Shown in pieces: positions 52,795 to 61,374 of a stretch of DNA of 64,000 nucleotides. How positions within the stretch are numbered: position 1 is the first letter of the stretch; every line of letters starts with the position of its first letter. The position numbers and the translations under genes are program-made. The stretch covers positions 124,001 to 188,000 of the forward strand of contig CAVSWD010000002.1 in the NCBI GenBank assembly GCA_963731615.1, given 5' to 3'. Below the pieces are notes generated by a model. It did no database searches, was not told the DNA's origin, and saw only the letters and a program-made list of their open reading frames with translations. Source of the stretch: Gaiellasilicea sp963731615. Its GTDB lineage: Bacteria; Actinomycetota; Thermoleophilia; Gaiellales; Gaiellaceae.

Positions 52795-53627
52795 TCCGCG
52801 GCGCCGCAGCCACGCTCCGAGCCGAGCTGATCGGGCTCGGCGGCGTTGTCGAGCGCAACGTCTACCTGACACGCCGCTACATCTGGTGGGACGTCGCCTT
52901 CATGGTCTGGACGATCGCGAACACGCTCACGATCGTCTTCATCGCGAAGGGGATCGAGGCGACCGGTGGCGAGATCGATGTCACCCGCACCACGACTCAG
53001 CTGCTCATCGGGGCCGTCGTCTGGGCCTACCTCGGGATCCTGTTCGAGTTCATGACCGAGACGGTCGCCTGGGAGCGCTGGGAGGGGACGATCGAGTACA
53101 CGTTCATGGCGCCGCTCTCGCGGGCGATGCACCTCGCGGGTGCGGGCTTCTTCGCCGTGCTCTACGGCCTGATCCGGGCGATCATCCTCTTCGTCGTCGT
53201 GGCGATGTTCTTCGACCTGGCGCTGCCGGAGGCCGATTTCGTCGCGGCGTTCGTCGTGCTCGTCGCCGGCTCGCTGGCCTTCATCGGGATCGGCGTGATG
53301 ACCGCGGTGCTGCCGCTGATCTCGCCGGAGAAGGGCGCGCAGCTCGGCTTCGTCGCGCAGGGGATGCTGCTCGTCGTCTCGGGCGTCTACTACCCGGTCG
53401 AGGTGCTGCCGCAGTGGATGCAGTGGCTGTCGGTGATCTCGCCGGCGACGTACGTCCTCGACGGGATCCGGGAGGCGATCCTCGACGGAGCCGGGCTCTC
53501 GACGATGTGGGACGAGATCTGGCCGCTGCTCCTGATCGGCGCTGTCGCGGCTCCGGTCGGGCTTTGGGTCTTCCGCCGCGGCGAGATCTACGCGAAGAAG
53601 CACGGGAAGCTGAAGCGGTCGGGGTAG
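52791..53627 (+). CDS. ABC-2 type transporter permease
   Basis: 278 residues with six membrane segments and the ABC-2 late motif SGVYYPVEVLPQWMQWLSVISPATYVLDGIREAIL. Forms an exporter with the ATPase before it (4-nt ATGA overlap). Lipid, polysaccharide or drug export are all possible. Confidence 0.92.
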   Translation: MIRGAAATLRAELIGLGGVVERNVYLTRRYIWWDVAFMVWTIANTLTIVFIAKGIEATGGEIDVTRTTTQLLIGAVVWAYLGILFEFMTETVAWERWEGTIEYTFMAPLSRAMHLAGAGFFAVLYGLIRAIILFVVVAMFFDLALPEADFVAAFVVLVAGSLAFIGIGVMTAVLPLISPEKGAQLGFVAQGMLLVVSGVYYPVEVLPQWMQWLSVISPATYVLDGIREAILDGAGLSTMWDEIWPLLLIGAVAAPVGLWVFRRGEIYAKKHGKLKRSG

Positions 53628-53629
53628 CC

Positions 53630-54379
53630 GTGTCTACCTGGCACTACGGGCTCGTCGCCCGCTGGTGGGCAGAGTTCAACGACGGCGGGCCGGAGGTCGA
53701 GTACTTCCGGCCGTTCGTCGCTGCCGGGCAGCCGGCCCTCGACGCCGGCTGCGGCACCGGCCGTCTCCTTCTCTCCTACCTCCGCGACGGGCTCGACGTG
53801 GACGGCTGCGACATCTCGCCGGACATGCTCGCCGAGTGCCGCCGCCAGGCGGCGTCCGACGGGCTCGCGCCCACGCTGTATGCGCAGGCGCTCCACGAGC
53901 TCGACCTCCCCCGCCGGTACCGGACGATCGTCTGCTGCGGCACCTTCGGGCTCGGGAGCACCCGCGAGCAGGGTGCACAGGCGCTCGCCAGGCTGCACGA
54001 CCACCTCGAGCCCGGCGGACTCTTGGCACTCGACGTCGAGGAGTCCGAGATCCTCCCGGTGGACTTCGATCCCCGGCGGCGCGACCCGCCGGCCGAGCGA
54101 CGACTGGGATCCGACGGCTTCGAGTACGCGTTGCGCAGCCGAGTGGTCGACGTCGATCGGGCCGACCGGTGCGTGACGAGGGCGATCCAGGTCTGGCAGT
54201 GGCGCGATGGCAAGCTCTTCGCCGAGGAGGAGCACCTCCTGACCGAGTCGATCTACGATCGGGAAGAGCTCACCGCGCTGTTGGAGCGCGCGGGCTTCGC
54301 CGACGTCGAGGTGCAGAGCGGCGAGTCGGCATGGGAGTACGACATGACAGTGTTCAAGGCGCTTCGCCCCGTGGTGTAG
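53630..54379 (+). CDS. Class I SAM-dependent methyltransferase
   Basis: 249 residues. Motif I is ALDAGCGTGRLLLSYLRDG (about residues 33-51); CDISPDMLAECR and LEPGGLLALDVEESEI follow. GTG start 2 nt after the permease stop, so it may modify the exported compound or the exporter lipid. Its stop overlaps the second glnA promoter. Confidence 0.88.
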   Translation: MSTWHYGLVARWWAEFNDGGPEVEYFRPFVAAGQPALDAGCGTGRLLLSYLRDGLDVDGCDISPDMLAECRRQAASDGLAPTLYAQALHELDLPRRYRTIVCCGTFGLGSTREQGAQALARLHDHLEPGGLLALDVEESEILPVDFDPRRRDPPAERRLGSDGFEYALRSRVVDVDRADRCVTRAIQVWQWRDGKLFAEEEHLLTESIYDREELTALLERAGFADVEVQSGESAWEYDMTVFKALRPVV

Positions 54380-54382
54380 ACT
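54377..54382 (+). promoter_or_regulatory. -10 box (TAGACT) of the second glnA
   Basis: Overlaps the methyltransferase stop; predicted transcription start near 54389 and a leader of about 94 nt. Confidence 0.45.
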
Positions 54383-54393
54383 CGCGGGGTCTT

Positions 54394-54414
54394 TCGTAGG
54401 CGACGCTGCCTCGG
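54394..54414 (+). promoter_or_regulatory. Antiterminator-like hexaloop hairpin in the second glnA leader
   Basis: UCG-(U)-AGGC pairs with GCCU-CGG around the loop GACGCU (54402-54407). Its 3' arm GCCUCGG is the terminator's 5' arm. The AGGC-N6-GCCUC core is the same as in the first glnA leader. Confidence 0.5.
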
Positions 54415-54460
54415 ATGCGGACTCCTCGGTTGTCGGGAGTGGCGCCTCCGGGGCTTTTTT
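54408..54460 (+). terminator. Intrinsic terminator in the second glnA leader
   Basis: GCCUCGG (54408-54414) pairs with CCGGGGC (54448-54454) with one U-G, inner stems GCG/CGC and ACUCCU/GGGAGU, then six U (54455-54460). It lies 22 nt before the ATG and in front of AAGGAGG (54468-54474). It could also end transcripts of the upstream methyltransferase. Confidence 0.75.
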
Positions 54461-54482
54461 CGTTCACAAGGAGGCACACCGC

Positions 54483-55847
54483 ATGGCGATGGTCGAGAGC
54501 AAGCACCGGGCGACGTCCGACCCGGAGTCCCGTAAGCGAGTCCTGAAGGAGATCGAGAAGCAGGAGGTCGCGTACGTCCTCTTCTGGTTCACCGACCTCG
54601 AGGGGCACCTGAAGAGCTTCGCGATCACCCCAAGCGAGCTGGAGGCGGCGCTCGACGACGGGATGGGCTTCGACGGCTCGTCGATCACCGGCTTCAACGC
54701 GATCGAGGAGTCGGACATGGTCGCGATCCCCGACCCGGAGACCTTCCGGATCATGCCGGCGCGCGCGGGCGAGACGATCGTCGGCCGGATGATCTGCGAC
54801 ATCGTCAAGCCCGACGGGACGCCGTACGAGGGCGATCCGCGCTTCATGCTCCGCAAGGCGCTCGAGCGGATGGAGAGCATGGGCTTCGACACCTTCAACA
54901 TCGGCCCCGAGCTCGAGTACTTCCTCTTCAAGGACAACAAGGGCACCGAGACGCTCGACGAGGGCGGCTACTTCGCGATGACGGCGCTGGACGCCGCGAC
55001 CGAGCTGCGGAACGAGACGATCCAGGCGCTCGAGGCGATGGGGATCCCGATCGAGTACCACCATCACGAGGTGGCGCCGTCGCAGCACGAGATCGACATG
55101 CGCTACGCGTCCGCGCTCGAGATGGCCGACGCGACAATCACCTACCGGCTGATCGTCAAGGAGATCGCGGCCAAGAACGGGGTCTACGCGACCTTCATGC
55201 CGAAGCCGCTGTTCGGCGAGAACGGCTCCGGCATGCACACGCACATGTCGCTCTTTACAGACGGCCGGAACCAGTTCTTCGACAGCGATGACCCAAATCA
55301 CCTCTCGCCGACCGCGAAGGCGTTCATCGCCGGCCTGCTGCGGCACGCACGCGAGCTCTCGGCGGTGTTCGCGCAGTGGGTCAACTCCTACAAGCGGCTC
55401 GTGCCCGGCTACGAGGCGCCGGTCTACGTCGCCTGGTCGCAGCGGAACCGCTCCGCCCTGATCCGGATCCCGCTCTACAAGCCGGGCTCGGAGCAGGCGA
55501 CGCGCGCCGAGATCCGCTGTCCCGACCCTGCCTGCAACCCCTACCTCACCTTCGCGGCGCTCCTGCACGCGGGCCTCGAGGGGATCGAGCGCGGCTACGA
55601 GCTCGAGGAGCCGATGGACTCGAACCTCTACCACCTCTCGGCGGTGGAGCGGCAGGAGCGGGGAATCGTCGCGCTGCCGGGCACGCTCGGGGAAGCGGTC
55701 GAGGAGCTTGCGGGCTCGGAGCTGATGAAGAAGGCGCTCGGCGAGCACATCCACGAGCGCTACGTCGAGCTGAAGCGGAAGGAGTGGGACGAGTACCGGA
55801 TTCAGCTGACCGAGTGGGAGCTCGACCGGTATCTCGCAGTCCTCTAG
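54483..55847 (+). CDS. glnA: Glutamine synthetase type I, second copy (GSI-alpha-like)
   Basis: 454 residues. MGFDGSSITGFNAIEESDM, FNIGPELEYFLF, FMPKPLFGENGSGMHTHMSLF, NSYKRLVPGYEAPVYVAWSQRNRSALIRIP. Shorter than the first copy and ending ELDRYLAVL, like GSI-alpha enzymes (GlnA2 of actinobacteria, GlnA of Bacillus). NLYHLS retains a Tyr, but this class is not normally adenylylated. Strong AAGGAGG ribosome site. Followed by a terminator; pdtaS-pdtaR are 0.5 kb downstream. Confidence 0.96.
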   Translation: MAMVESKHRATSDPESRKRVLKEIEKQEVAYVLFWFTDLEGHLKSFAITPSELEAALDDGMGFDGSSITGFNAIEESDMVAIPDPETFRIMPARAGETIVGRMICDIVKPDGTPYEGDPRFMLRKALERMESMGFDTFNIGPELEYFLFKDNKGTETLDEGGYFAMTALDAATELRNETIQALEAMGIPIEYHHHEVAPSQHEIDMRYASALEMADATITYRLIVKEIAAKNGVYATFMPKPLFGENGSGMHTHMSLFTDGRNQFFDSDDPNHLSPTAKAFIAGLLRHARELSAVFAQWVNSYKRLVPGYEAPVYVAWSQRNRSALIRIPLYKPGSEQATRAEIRCPDPACNPYLTFAALLHAGLEGIERGYELEEPMDSNLYHLSAVERQERGIVALPGTLGEAVEELAGSELMKKALGEHIHERYVELKRKEWDEYRIQLTEWELDRYLAVL

Positions 55848-55922
55848 ACAGCGGGATCGCCGGGCGGGATACTCGTCCTAGGGCTGCGGCGCAAGGCGAG
55901 CGCTGCGACCTCAACTGACGGC

Positions 55923-55955
55923 CGATCGCGGGCTCCTTTACGGGGCCCGTGGTCG
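55923..55955. terminator. 14-bp hairpin between convergent genes after glnA
   Basis: CGATCGCGGGCTCC pairs with GGGGCCCGTGGTCG through G-U pairs, loop TTTAC. It separates glnA from the convergent PRC-barrel gene. Confidence 0.65.
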
Positions 55956-56014
55956 TAACACGGCGGCCGAGCCAACGGCTGCGCGTCGCTTCCCTCGCGC
56001 GAGAACCGGTGGGG

Positions 56015-56266
56015 CTAGAGGAACTTCTGGATCGACTCGCGCTGGACGCTGAGGCCGATCACGCGGGAGCCCTGGTCGATCTCGCCGATCGCCGCGGCGG
56101 GCACGAGCCGGCGGCCGCGGAGGAAGCCGGAGCGGACGGCGAGCGCATCCGGAACGTCCGGCTGCGTGCCGTACATGGGCGACTCGACTCGTCCGATCAC
56201 GCGCCCGCGGACGTCAGCGACCAGGAAGCCCTTGACACCACGGAGATCGAGTTCGATTGCGCTCAT
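56015..56266 (-). CDS. PRC-barrel-like domain protein
   Basis: 83 residues: LRGVKGFLVADVRGRVIGRVESPM...RRLVPAAAIGEIDQGSRVIGLSVQRESIQKFL, the beta-barrel pattern of PRC-barrel proteins. Stand-alone and cytosolic. Divergent from pdtaS. Function unknown. Confidence 0.78.
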   Translation of the reverse strand: MSAIELDLRGVKGFLVADVRGRVIGRVESPMYGTQPDVPDALAVRSGFLRGRRLVPAAAIGEIDQGSRVIGLSVQRESIQKFL

Positions 56267-56352
56267 CTGTCGGAGAACCTATTCCCGCCTCATGAAGTTT
56301 CTCTTGCTGCTTCGGTAAGAAGTTTGTAAAGGGAGCGTCGGATGACGCCGCC

Positions 56353-56358
56353 TACACT
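56353..56358 (+). promoter_or_regulatory. -10 box (TACACT), leaderless promoter of pdtaS
   Basis: TACACT plus seven bases then GTG at 56366, supporting GTG over the ATG at 56342. Confidence 0.45.
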
Positions 56359-56365
56359 GCGCCCC

Positions 56366-57769
56366 GTGGACGCGTCCGCCCGTCATCTGCGGCTGCTGAC
56401 CGAGACCATCGCCGCGGTCAACTCGACGCTCGACCTCGAGGAGGTGCTGGAGCTCGTCGCGAGCAAGGTCGCGGAGGCGCTCGAGGCCGACGCCTGCTTC
56501 GTCTACCTCTACGACGAGCGGGCCGACGAGCTCGTGCTGCGGGCGACGCACGGCACCCGGGTCGAGGAGATGACGCGGCGGCCGCGGATGCGTCCCGGCG
56601 AGGGGATCACCGGTGCGGCCGCCGCCGAGCGGGCGCCGATTGCAATCGCGGCGCGCGCGCATCTGGATCCGCGCTTCAAGCTCTTCCCCAACCTGCCCGA
56701 GGACGAGTACGAGTCGATTTTGGCGGTGCCCATCCTGGCTCGCGAGAAGCTCGAGGGCGCGCTCAACGTCCGTACCCGCGCGCCGCGCGAGCACAGCGAG
56801 GCGGAGGTCGACCTGCTGGTCGCGATCGCCTCCCAGGTCGCGCAGTCGATCCAGCATGCGCGCCTGTACGCCGACGCGCAGCGGCGTGTGCACGAGCTCG
56901 AGGCGCTTGCGCAGATCTCGGAGGCGGTCTCGGAGTCGCTCTACCTGGAGGAGTCGCTCGAAGCGATCGTGAAGACGACGATCGCAGCCGTCGATGCCAC
57001 CGGCGCCGCGCTCGTGCTCGAGGACGGCGAGATCGCGTGGCCGGAAGGGCGTGCCGGCTCCTACAACCTGCGGCTGCCGCTGCGCTGGAAGCGACGGCAG
57101 ATCGGCGAGCTCGTCTGCGACCGCGACACGCCCTTCTCGGACGAGGATCGCGCGCTGCTGGAGGCGATCGCCCACCATGCGGCGGTCGCGCTCGAGCACG
57201 GGCGCGCGGTCATGCGTGGCGTCCTCGCTCAGGAGATCCACCACCGGGTCAAGAACAACCTGCAGACGGTGGCGTCGCTGCTGCGGCTCCAGGCACGGGC
57301 GGCCGAGGTCGACCCGCGGCGCGCGCTCACCGACTCGGTCAACCGGATCCTCGCGATCGCGGCCGTCCACGAGGTGCTGACCGAGCACCGGGAGGACGAC
57401 GTCGACCTCGCCGAGCTGATCGAGCGGCTGCGCGCGATGCTGGTGCAGGGACTCGTCGCAGGCAAGGCGGTCGAAGCGGAGCTCGAGCCCGTCTCGCTCG
57501 CGGGCGATCGCGCCACGGCGCTCGCACTCGTCTTCAGCGAGCTGTTCCAGAACGCGCTCGAGCACGGCGGCGCGACGGTGCGAATCGAGCTCGAGCGTCG
57601 CGGCGACGAGGTCATGCTCGCGGTCGCGGACGACGGCGCCGGGTTGAACGGGAGCGGCGACAGCACCGGGCTCTCGATCGTCCGCGCGCTCGTGGGCGAC
57701 GAGCTTGGCGGGACGATCACGTTGACGAGCGAGCCGGGGCTGCGTGCCGAGGTGGTGTTCCCCGCGTGA
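56366..57769 (+). CDS. pdtaS: PdtaS-like soluble sensor histidine kinase (GAF-GAF-HisKA_2)
   Basis: 467 residues. GAF 1 (about 10-165), GAF 2 (about 175-280), then the HisKA_2 box QEIHHRVKNNLQTVASLLRLQAR with the phospho-His and an HATPase domain (LVFSELFQNALEHGG, DDGAGLNGSG, STGLSIVRALV). No membrane segment. The cognate ANTAR regulator overlaps it by 4 nt, as in mycobacterial PdtaS/PdtaR and EutW/EutV systems. Confidence 0.9.
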   Translation: MDASARHLRLLTETIAAVNSTLDLEEVLELVASKVAEALEADACFVYLYDERADELVLRATHGTRVEEMTRRPRMRPGEGITGAAAAERAPIAIAARAHLDPRFKLFPNLPEDEYESILAVPILAREKLEGALNVRTRAPREHSEAEVDLLVAIASQVAQSIQHARLYADAQRRVHELEALAQISEAVSESLYLEESLEAIVKTTIAAVDATGAALVLEDGEIAWPEGRAGSYNLRLPLRWKRRQIGELVCDRDTPFSDEDRALLEAIAHHAAVALEHGRAVMRGVLAQEIHHRVKNNLQTVASLLRLQARAAEVDPRRALTDSVNRILAIAAVHEVLTEHREDDVDLAELIERLRAMLVQGLVAGKAVEAELEPVSLAGDRATALALVFSELFQNALEHGGATVRIELERRGDEVMLAVADDGAGLNGSGDSTGLSIVRALVGDELGGTITLTSEPGLRAEVVFPA

Positions 57770-58335
57770 GGATCCTCGTCGCCGAGGACGAGACGATCAT
57801 TCGGATGGACCTGTGCTCGTTGCTCGAGGCCGCCGGCTTCGACGTCTGCGCGGAGGCGCGCGACGGCGAGGAAGCGGTCGAGCTGGCGCGGCGGGAGCTG
57901 CCCGACCTGGCCGTGCTCGACGTCAAGATGCCGCGGCTCGACGGGATCGAGGCTGCGAAACGCATCCTCGAGGAGCGGCCGATCCCGATCGTGATGGTGA
58001 CCGCCTACGGCGAGCGGGAGCTCGTCGCGCGGGCGGTCGAGGCAGGCGTCTTCGGCTATCTCGTCAAGCCGTTTCGCGAGACCGACCTGCTGCCCGCGAT
58101 CGAGACCGCTCGAGCGCGCCACGACGAGCTGGCGGCGCTGCGGGAGGAGGCGGAGTCGCTTGCGGACGCTCTCGCCGCGCGCAAGGCGATCGAGCGGGCG
58201 AAGGGCCTGCTGATGGCGAAGGAGGGCCTGTCCGAGCAGGACGCCTTCGCGCGCCTCCGCAAGGCGAGCCAGGTCTCCGGGAAGCCGCTCAAGGTCGTGG
58301 CCGAGGCGGTCGTCGCGACGCTCGACGCCGGCTGA
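57766..58335 (+). CDS. pdtaR: PdtaR-like response regulator with ANTAR RNA-binding domain
   Basis: 189 residues. The receiver domain has the acidic pair (AEDETIIRMDL), the phospho-Asp in LAVLDVKMPRLDGIEA, the Thr in MVTAYGE and the Lys in YLVKPF. A coiled linker leads to the ANTAR domain (ARKAIERAKGLLMAKEGLSEQDAFARLRKAS). ANTAR proteins bind paired hexaloop hairpins and prevent transcription termination. GTG overlaps the pdtaS stop. Close to mycobacterial PdtaR in sequence. Candidate regulator of the two glnA leaders. Confidence 0.94.
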   Translation: MRILVAEDETIIRMDLCSLLEAAGFDVCAEARDGEEAVELARRELPDLAVLDVKMPRLDGIEAAKRILEERPIPIVMVTAYGERELVARAVEAGVFGYLVKPFRETDLLPAIETARARHDELAALREEAESLADALAARKAIERAKGLLMAKEGLSEQDAFARLRKASQVSGKPLKVVAEAVVATLDAG

Positions 58336-58387
58336 GCTCGGTTCCGGCCGTTTGGTGCTGCGGCCGCGCCGTGCGACGATTTCCGTC

Positions 58388-60055
58388 ATGCCCGGCCCGG
58401 ACCTCCGCATGCTGGTCGAGGAGCAGGCGGCCCTGAAGCGCGTCGCGGTGACCGTTGCGACCGAGTCGACAGCGGAGCGAGTCTTCGACGTCGTCACCGA
58501 GGAGGTGGCCCGTCTCGTCGGCGCAGACGCGGCGAACCTCGTCTGCTTCGGGCCGGGTCCCGGCGAGGGGCTGATCGTCGGCAAGTGGAGCGAGCCGGGT
58601 GTGCGGATCCCGGGCGCCGGAACGGTCGTCCAGATCGAGCCCGGTGCTGCGCTCGCCGAGGTCGCGCGGACCGGCGAGCCGGTTCGGACGGCCACGAACG
58701 ACCCCGGTGTGCCCGCGGAGCTTCACGAACGGCTGGTCGCGCTCGGCGTTACCTCGCTCGTCGCCGCTCCGATCGTGGTCTCGGGTGAGATCTGGGGCAG
58801 CCTCGTCGTCTCGGTGACGCGCGACCTCAGCTTTCCGGCGAACGTCGAGGAGCGGCTCGGCCAGTTCGCCGGGCTCGTCGCCGTCGCAATCGCCAACGCG
58901 CAGGCCCGTGAGGATCTCGCGACCCTGGCCGACGAGCAGGCAGCCCTCAGCCGCGTCGCCGTCGCCGTCGCGACCGAGGAGCGCCCGGAGCGGCTTTTCG
59001 GCGTCGTCTCGCAGGAGATCGGGGAGCTGTTCGGCGCCGACGCCAGCGCGACCGTCCGCTATCTGGACGATTCGGCCGGGGCCGTGATCGTGGGCGCCTG
59101 GCAGCGGGAAGGCCAGTTCGAACCTCCGCTCGGCGTCCCGCTTCCGTTCCAGGGCGGCGCGATCGCGCGCGTCGCGCAGACGGGCTGTGCGGCGCGGATC
59201 GACCTGGACACGGAGCCGCCCGAGCTTCGGGAGCACATGCTCGCTGCCCATGTCAGCTCGGGAGTGGCCGCTCCGATCGTGGTGTCGGGGCGGCTCTGGG
59301 GTGCCACCTCGATCTCGAACGGCGGCGGCCTCGGCCGGTTCCCGGCCGGGGTCGAGGAGCGGCTCGAGAAATTCACGAGACTCGTCGCGGTTGCGCTTGC
59401 GAATGCCGAGGCGCGCGAGCAACTGACGGCATCGCGGGCGCGCATCGTCCAGGCCGGCGACGCCGAGCGGCGGCGGCTGGAGCGGAACCTCCACGACGGC
59501 GCGCAGCAACGCTTCGTCTCGCTCGCTCTGGGCCTTCGTCTCGCCGAGTCGCGGTTACTGGACGATCCGGCGGCCGCGGCGGAGCTGCTCGCGCAGGCGA
59601 GCGGCGAGCTCGCGCTCGGCCTGGAGGAGCTGCGTGAGCTCGCCCGCGGGATCCATCCGGCGATCCTCACCGACCGCGGTCTCACCCCGGCCGTCGAGGC
59701 GCTCGCCGCACGCGCCACGCTGCCGGTAGAGGTCAGCGGCCTGCCGCCGGAGCGGCTGCCCGAGGCGATCGAGGCCGCGGCGTTCTATGTGGTCTCGGAA
59801 TCGCTTGCGAACGTTGCGAGGTACGCGTCGGCGAGTCGAGCCCGGGTCGACCTCGCCCGCGACGACGGCCTACTCGTGGTCGAGGTGTCCGACGACGGCG
59901 TCGGCGGTGCAGAGCCCGGCAAAGGATCGGGCCTCCGAGGGCTCACAGACCGGGTGGAAGCACTCGGAGGCCGTTTGCGCGTCTCCAGCGAGCACGGCCT
60001 CGGCACCACCGTGCGGGCCGAGCTCCCGATGCACGAGCCGAACCTCGACGACTAG
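58388..60055 (+). CDS. Double-GAF sensor histidine kinase (HisKA_3)
   Basis: 555 residues: two GAF domains (about 30-175 and 200-350, with near-repeated AAPIVVSGxxWG motifs), then RRRLERNLHDGAQQRFVSLALGLRL with the phospho-His and an HATPase (ESLANVARYASAS, DDGVGG, GLRGLTDRVEALGG). No membrane segment. No NarL-type regulator adjacent. Related in its kinase core to the PAS kinase at 6410-7459. ATG 58388 chosen. Confidence 0.9.
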   Translation: MPGPDLRMLVEEQAALKRVAVTVATESTAERVFDVVTEEVARLVGADAANLVCFGPGPGEGLIVGKWSEPGVRIPGAGTVVQIEPGAALAEVARTGEPVRTATNDPGVPAELHERLVALGVTSLVAAPIVVSGEIWGSLVVSVTRDLSFPANVEERLGQFAGLVAVAIANAQAREDLATLADEQAALSRVAVAVATEERPERLFGVVSQEIGELFGADASATVRYLDDSAGAVIVGAWQREGQFEPPLGVPLPFQGGAIARVAQTGCAARIDLDTEPPELREHMLAAHVSSGVAAPIVVSGRLWGATSISNGGGLGRFPAGVEERLEKFTRLVAVALANAEAREQLTASRARIVQAGDAERRRLERNLHDGAQQRFVSLALGLRLAESRLLDDPAAAAELLAQASGELALGLEELRELARGIHPAILTDRGLTPAVEALAARATLPVEVSGLPPERLPEAIEAAAFYVVSESLANVARYASASRARVDLARDDGLLVVEVSDDGVGGAEPGKGSGLRGLTDRVEALGGRLRVSSEHGLGTTVRAELPMHEPNLDD

Positions 60056-60081
60056 CGCTGCTCGAGCAGCCACGCCCGGGG

Positions 60082-60273
60082 TCAGGTCTTGGGGCTTGGG
60101 CGAAGCGACTTGACGACGCCTGCGCTCAGGGCGGCCACGCCGGCGAGGGCGAGGCCGACCGCGTTCGTCGTCGTGCAGGTGCGGCACGCGTTGCAGCAGA
60201 CCGCGGCCATCGGCGCGTGCTCGCCGTACTTCGTCGCTGCCTGAGCGGCGCGGCTCGTCCAGATCTGCCTCAT
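60082..60273 (-). CDS. Small Cys-rich membrane protein, unknown
   Basis: 63 residues: a basic start, then CCNACRTC with four Cys, then one membrane helix (NAVGLALAGVAALSAGVV). ATG is 9 nt after the DUF4349 stop, so it is probably the third gene of the sigma factor-DUF4349 run. The Cys cluster next to the helix could bind metal. No family recognised. Confidence 0.55.
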   Translation of the reverse strand: MRQIWTSRAAQAATKYGEHAPMAAVCCNACRTCTTTNAVGLALAGVAALSAGVVKSLRPSPKT

Positions 60274-60282
60274 CTCAGAAGC

Positions 60283-61374
60283 TTAGTGCTGCTCGAGCAG
60301 GCGCGTCTCCTGCCGGCGGCGGGAGTAGCGGAGAGCGAGCCAGACGATCAGGCCGAGCAGGATGAACGGCCCGGCGACGACGACGAAGTACAGTAGCGCG
60401 ATCCCCTCCCAGGCGAGCACGTCCTTGACGTCATCGAGGCGGCTGCCGCCCACTGCGGCGGGCTCGATCTCCTCGGTCGTCAGGGTCAGGTAGACGGTGG
60501 CCGTCCGGGCTTCGGCGTTCGTCGTGCGGATGCCCTCGCGGAGGCTGGCGCGCTTCTGGCGGGCGGACACGAGCCGCGACTGGAGCACAGCGCGGTTCTC
60601 GTCGGAGAGCGTCGGGCTCCCGAGCTGGGCCAGGATCTGCGCGATCTGCCTCTGCGTCGCCTCGAGCTGGGTCTGGAGGCTGTCGGCCTGCTGCTGCAGG
60701 TCCTCGATCCCGTAGCGCTGGCCGAGGATCGTGCCGAGCGCGGTCAGCTGCGCCAGCGCTCCCTGGACGCGCGTCGTCGGGATCCGAAGCACGATCTGAG
60801 CCGCGCCGATCCCTTCGGACGGCGCGTCGTACTGCAGGGAGGCGACGCTGCCGCCGTGCGCGACCGCGATCTGCTGGGCGCGCTTCGTTGCAGCTGAGAG
60901 CGCCTCGACGTCGTCGACGCGCAGCCGCAGCTCGGCCTGGTAGCGCTGCAGCTGTCCCGGGGCCGGTGCGACGGTGGTCGCGCTGGCGGAGGGGGCACCG
61001 ACCGCCGGGGCCGCCTCGCGCTGGACGGGCGCGGTCTTGAGCGCCGAGGCAGTGTCCGCGAGCGGCGCCCCGGGGAGTGCCGTCCCGAATGCCTCACTCG
61101 TGACGGCAGCATCGCCGGCTCGGCTCGAGGCGGCCTCGTTGCCGTCGCCGACGTTGTCGCGACTCAGCCCGATCACCCCCGCAGAGACGAGAGCGACGAC
61201 GAGCGCCGCCGGCGCCACGAGCACGAGCCGCCGCCAGCCCCACGTGAACCGGAGCCGGTCGAGGAAGGGCTCGGGGGCCGGCACGTCGACCGCGATCGCG
61301 CGCACCCGCTCGCGCAGGGCGGCGGGAGCGGCGGGCCGCGTGGCGCGGATCTCGTTCAGCAGCGTCTCAGACAT
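60283..61374 (-). CDS. DUF4349 membrane protein, probable anti-sigma partner
   Basis: 363 residues. A cytosolic N-terminal tail of about 50 residues (SETLLNEIRATRPAAPAALRERVR), membrane helix 1 (LVLVAPAALVVALVSAGVIGL), an outer DUF4349 domain with coiled coil (QAELRLRVDDVEALSAATK...DLQQQADSLQTQLEATQRQI), and helix 2 near the C-terminus (LLYFVVVAGPFILLGLIVWLAL). It overlaps the ECF sigma gene by 8 nt, the usual place of an anti-sigma factor; that role is inference. Confidence 0.85.
   Translation of the reverse strand: MSETLLNEIRATRPAAPAALRERVRAIAVDVPAPEPFLDRLRFTWGWRRLVLVAPAALVVALVSAGVIGLSRDNVGDGNEAASSRAGDAAVTSEAFGTALPGAPLADTASALKTAPVQREAAPAVGAPSASATTVAPAPGQLQRYQAELRLRVDDVEALSAATKRAQQIAVAHGGSVASLQYDAPSEGIGAAQIVLRIPTTRVQGALAQLTALGTILGQRYGIEDLQQQADSLQTQLEATQRQIAQILAQLGSPTLSDENRAVLQSRLVSARQKRASLREGIRTTNAEARTATVYLTLTTEEIEPAAVGGSRLDDVKDVLAWEGIALLYFVVVAGPFILLGLIVWLALRYSRRRQETRLLEQH

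Noticed and set aside
54389..54482. Known glutamine riboswitch (glnA / downstream-peptide motif) in the second glnA leader
   Set aside because: I could not find the conserved core of those motifs in either glnA leader; the hairpin-terminator arrangement fits an antitermination model better.
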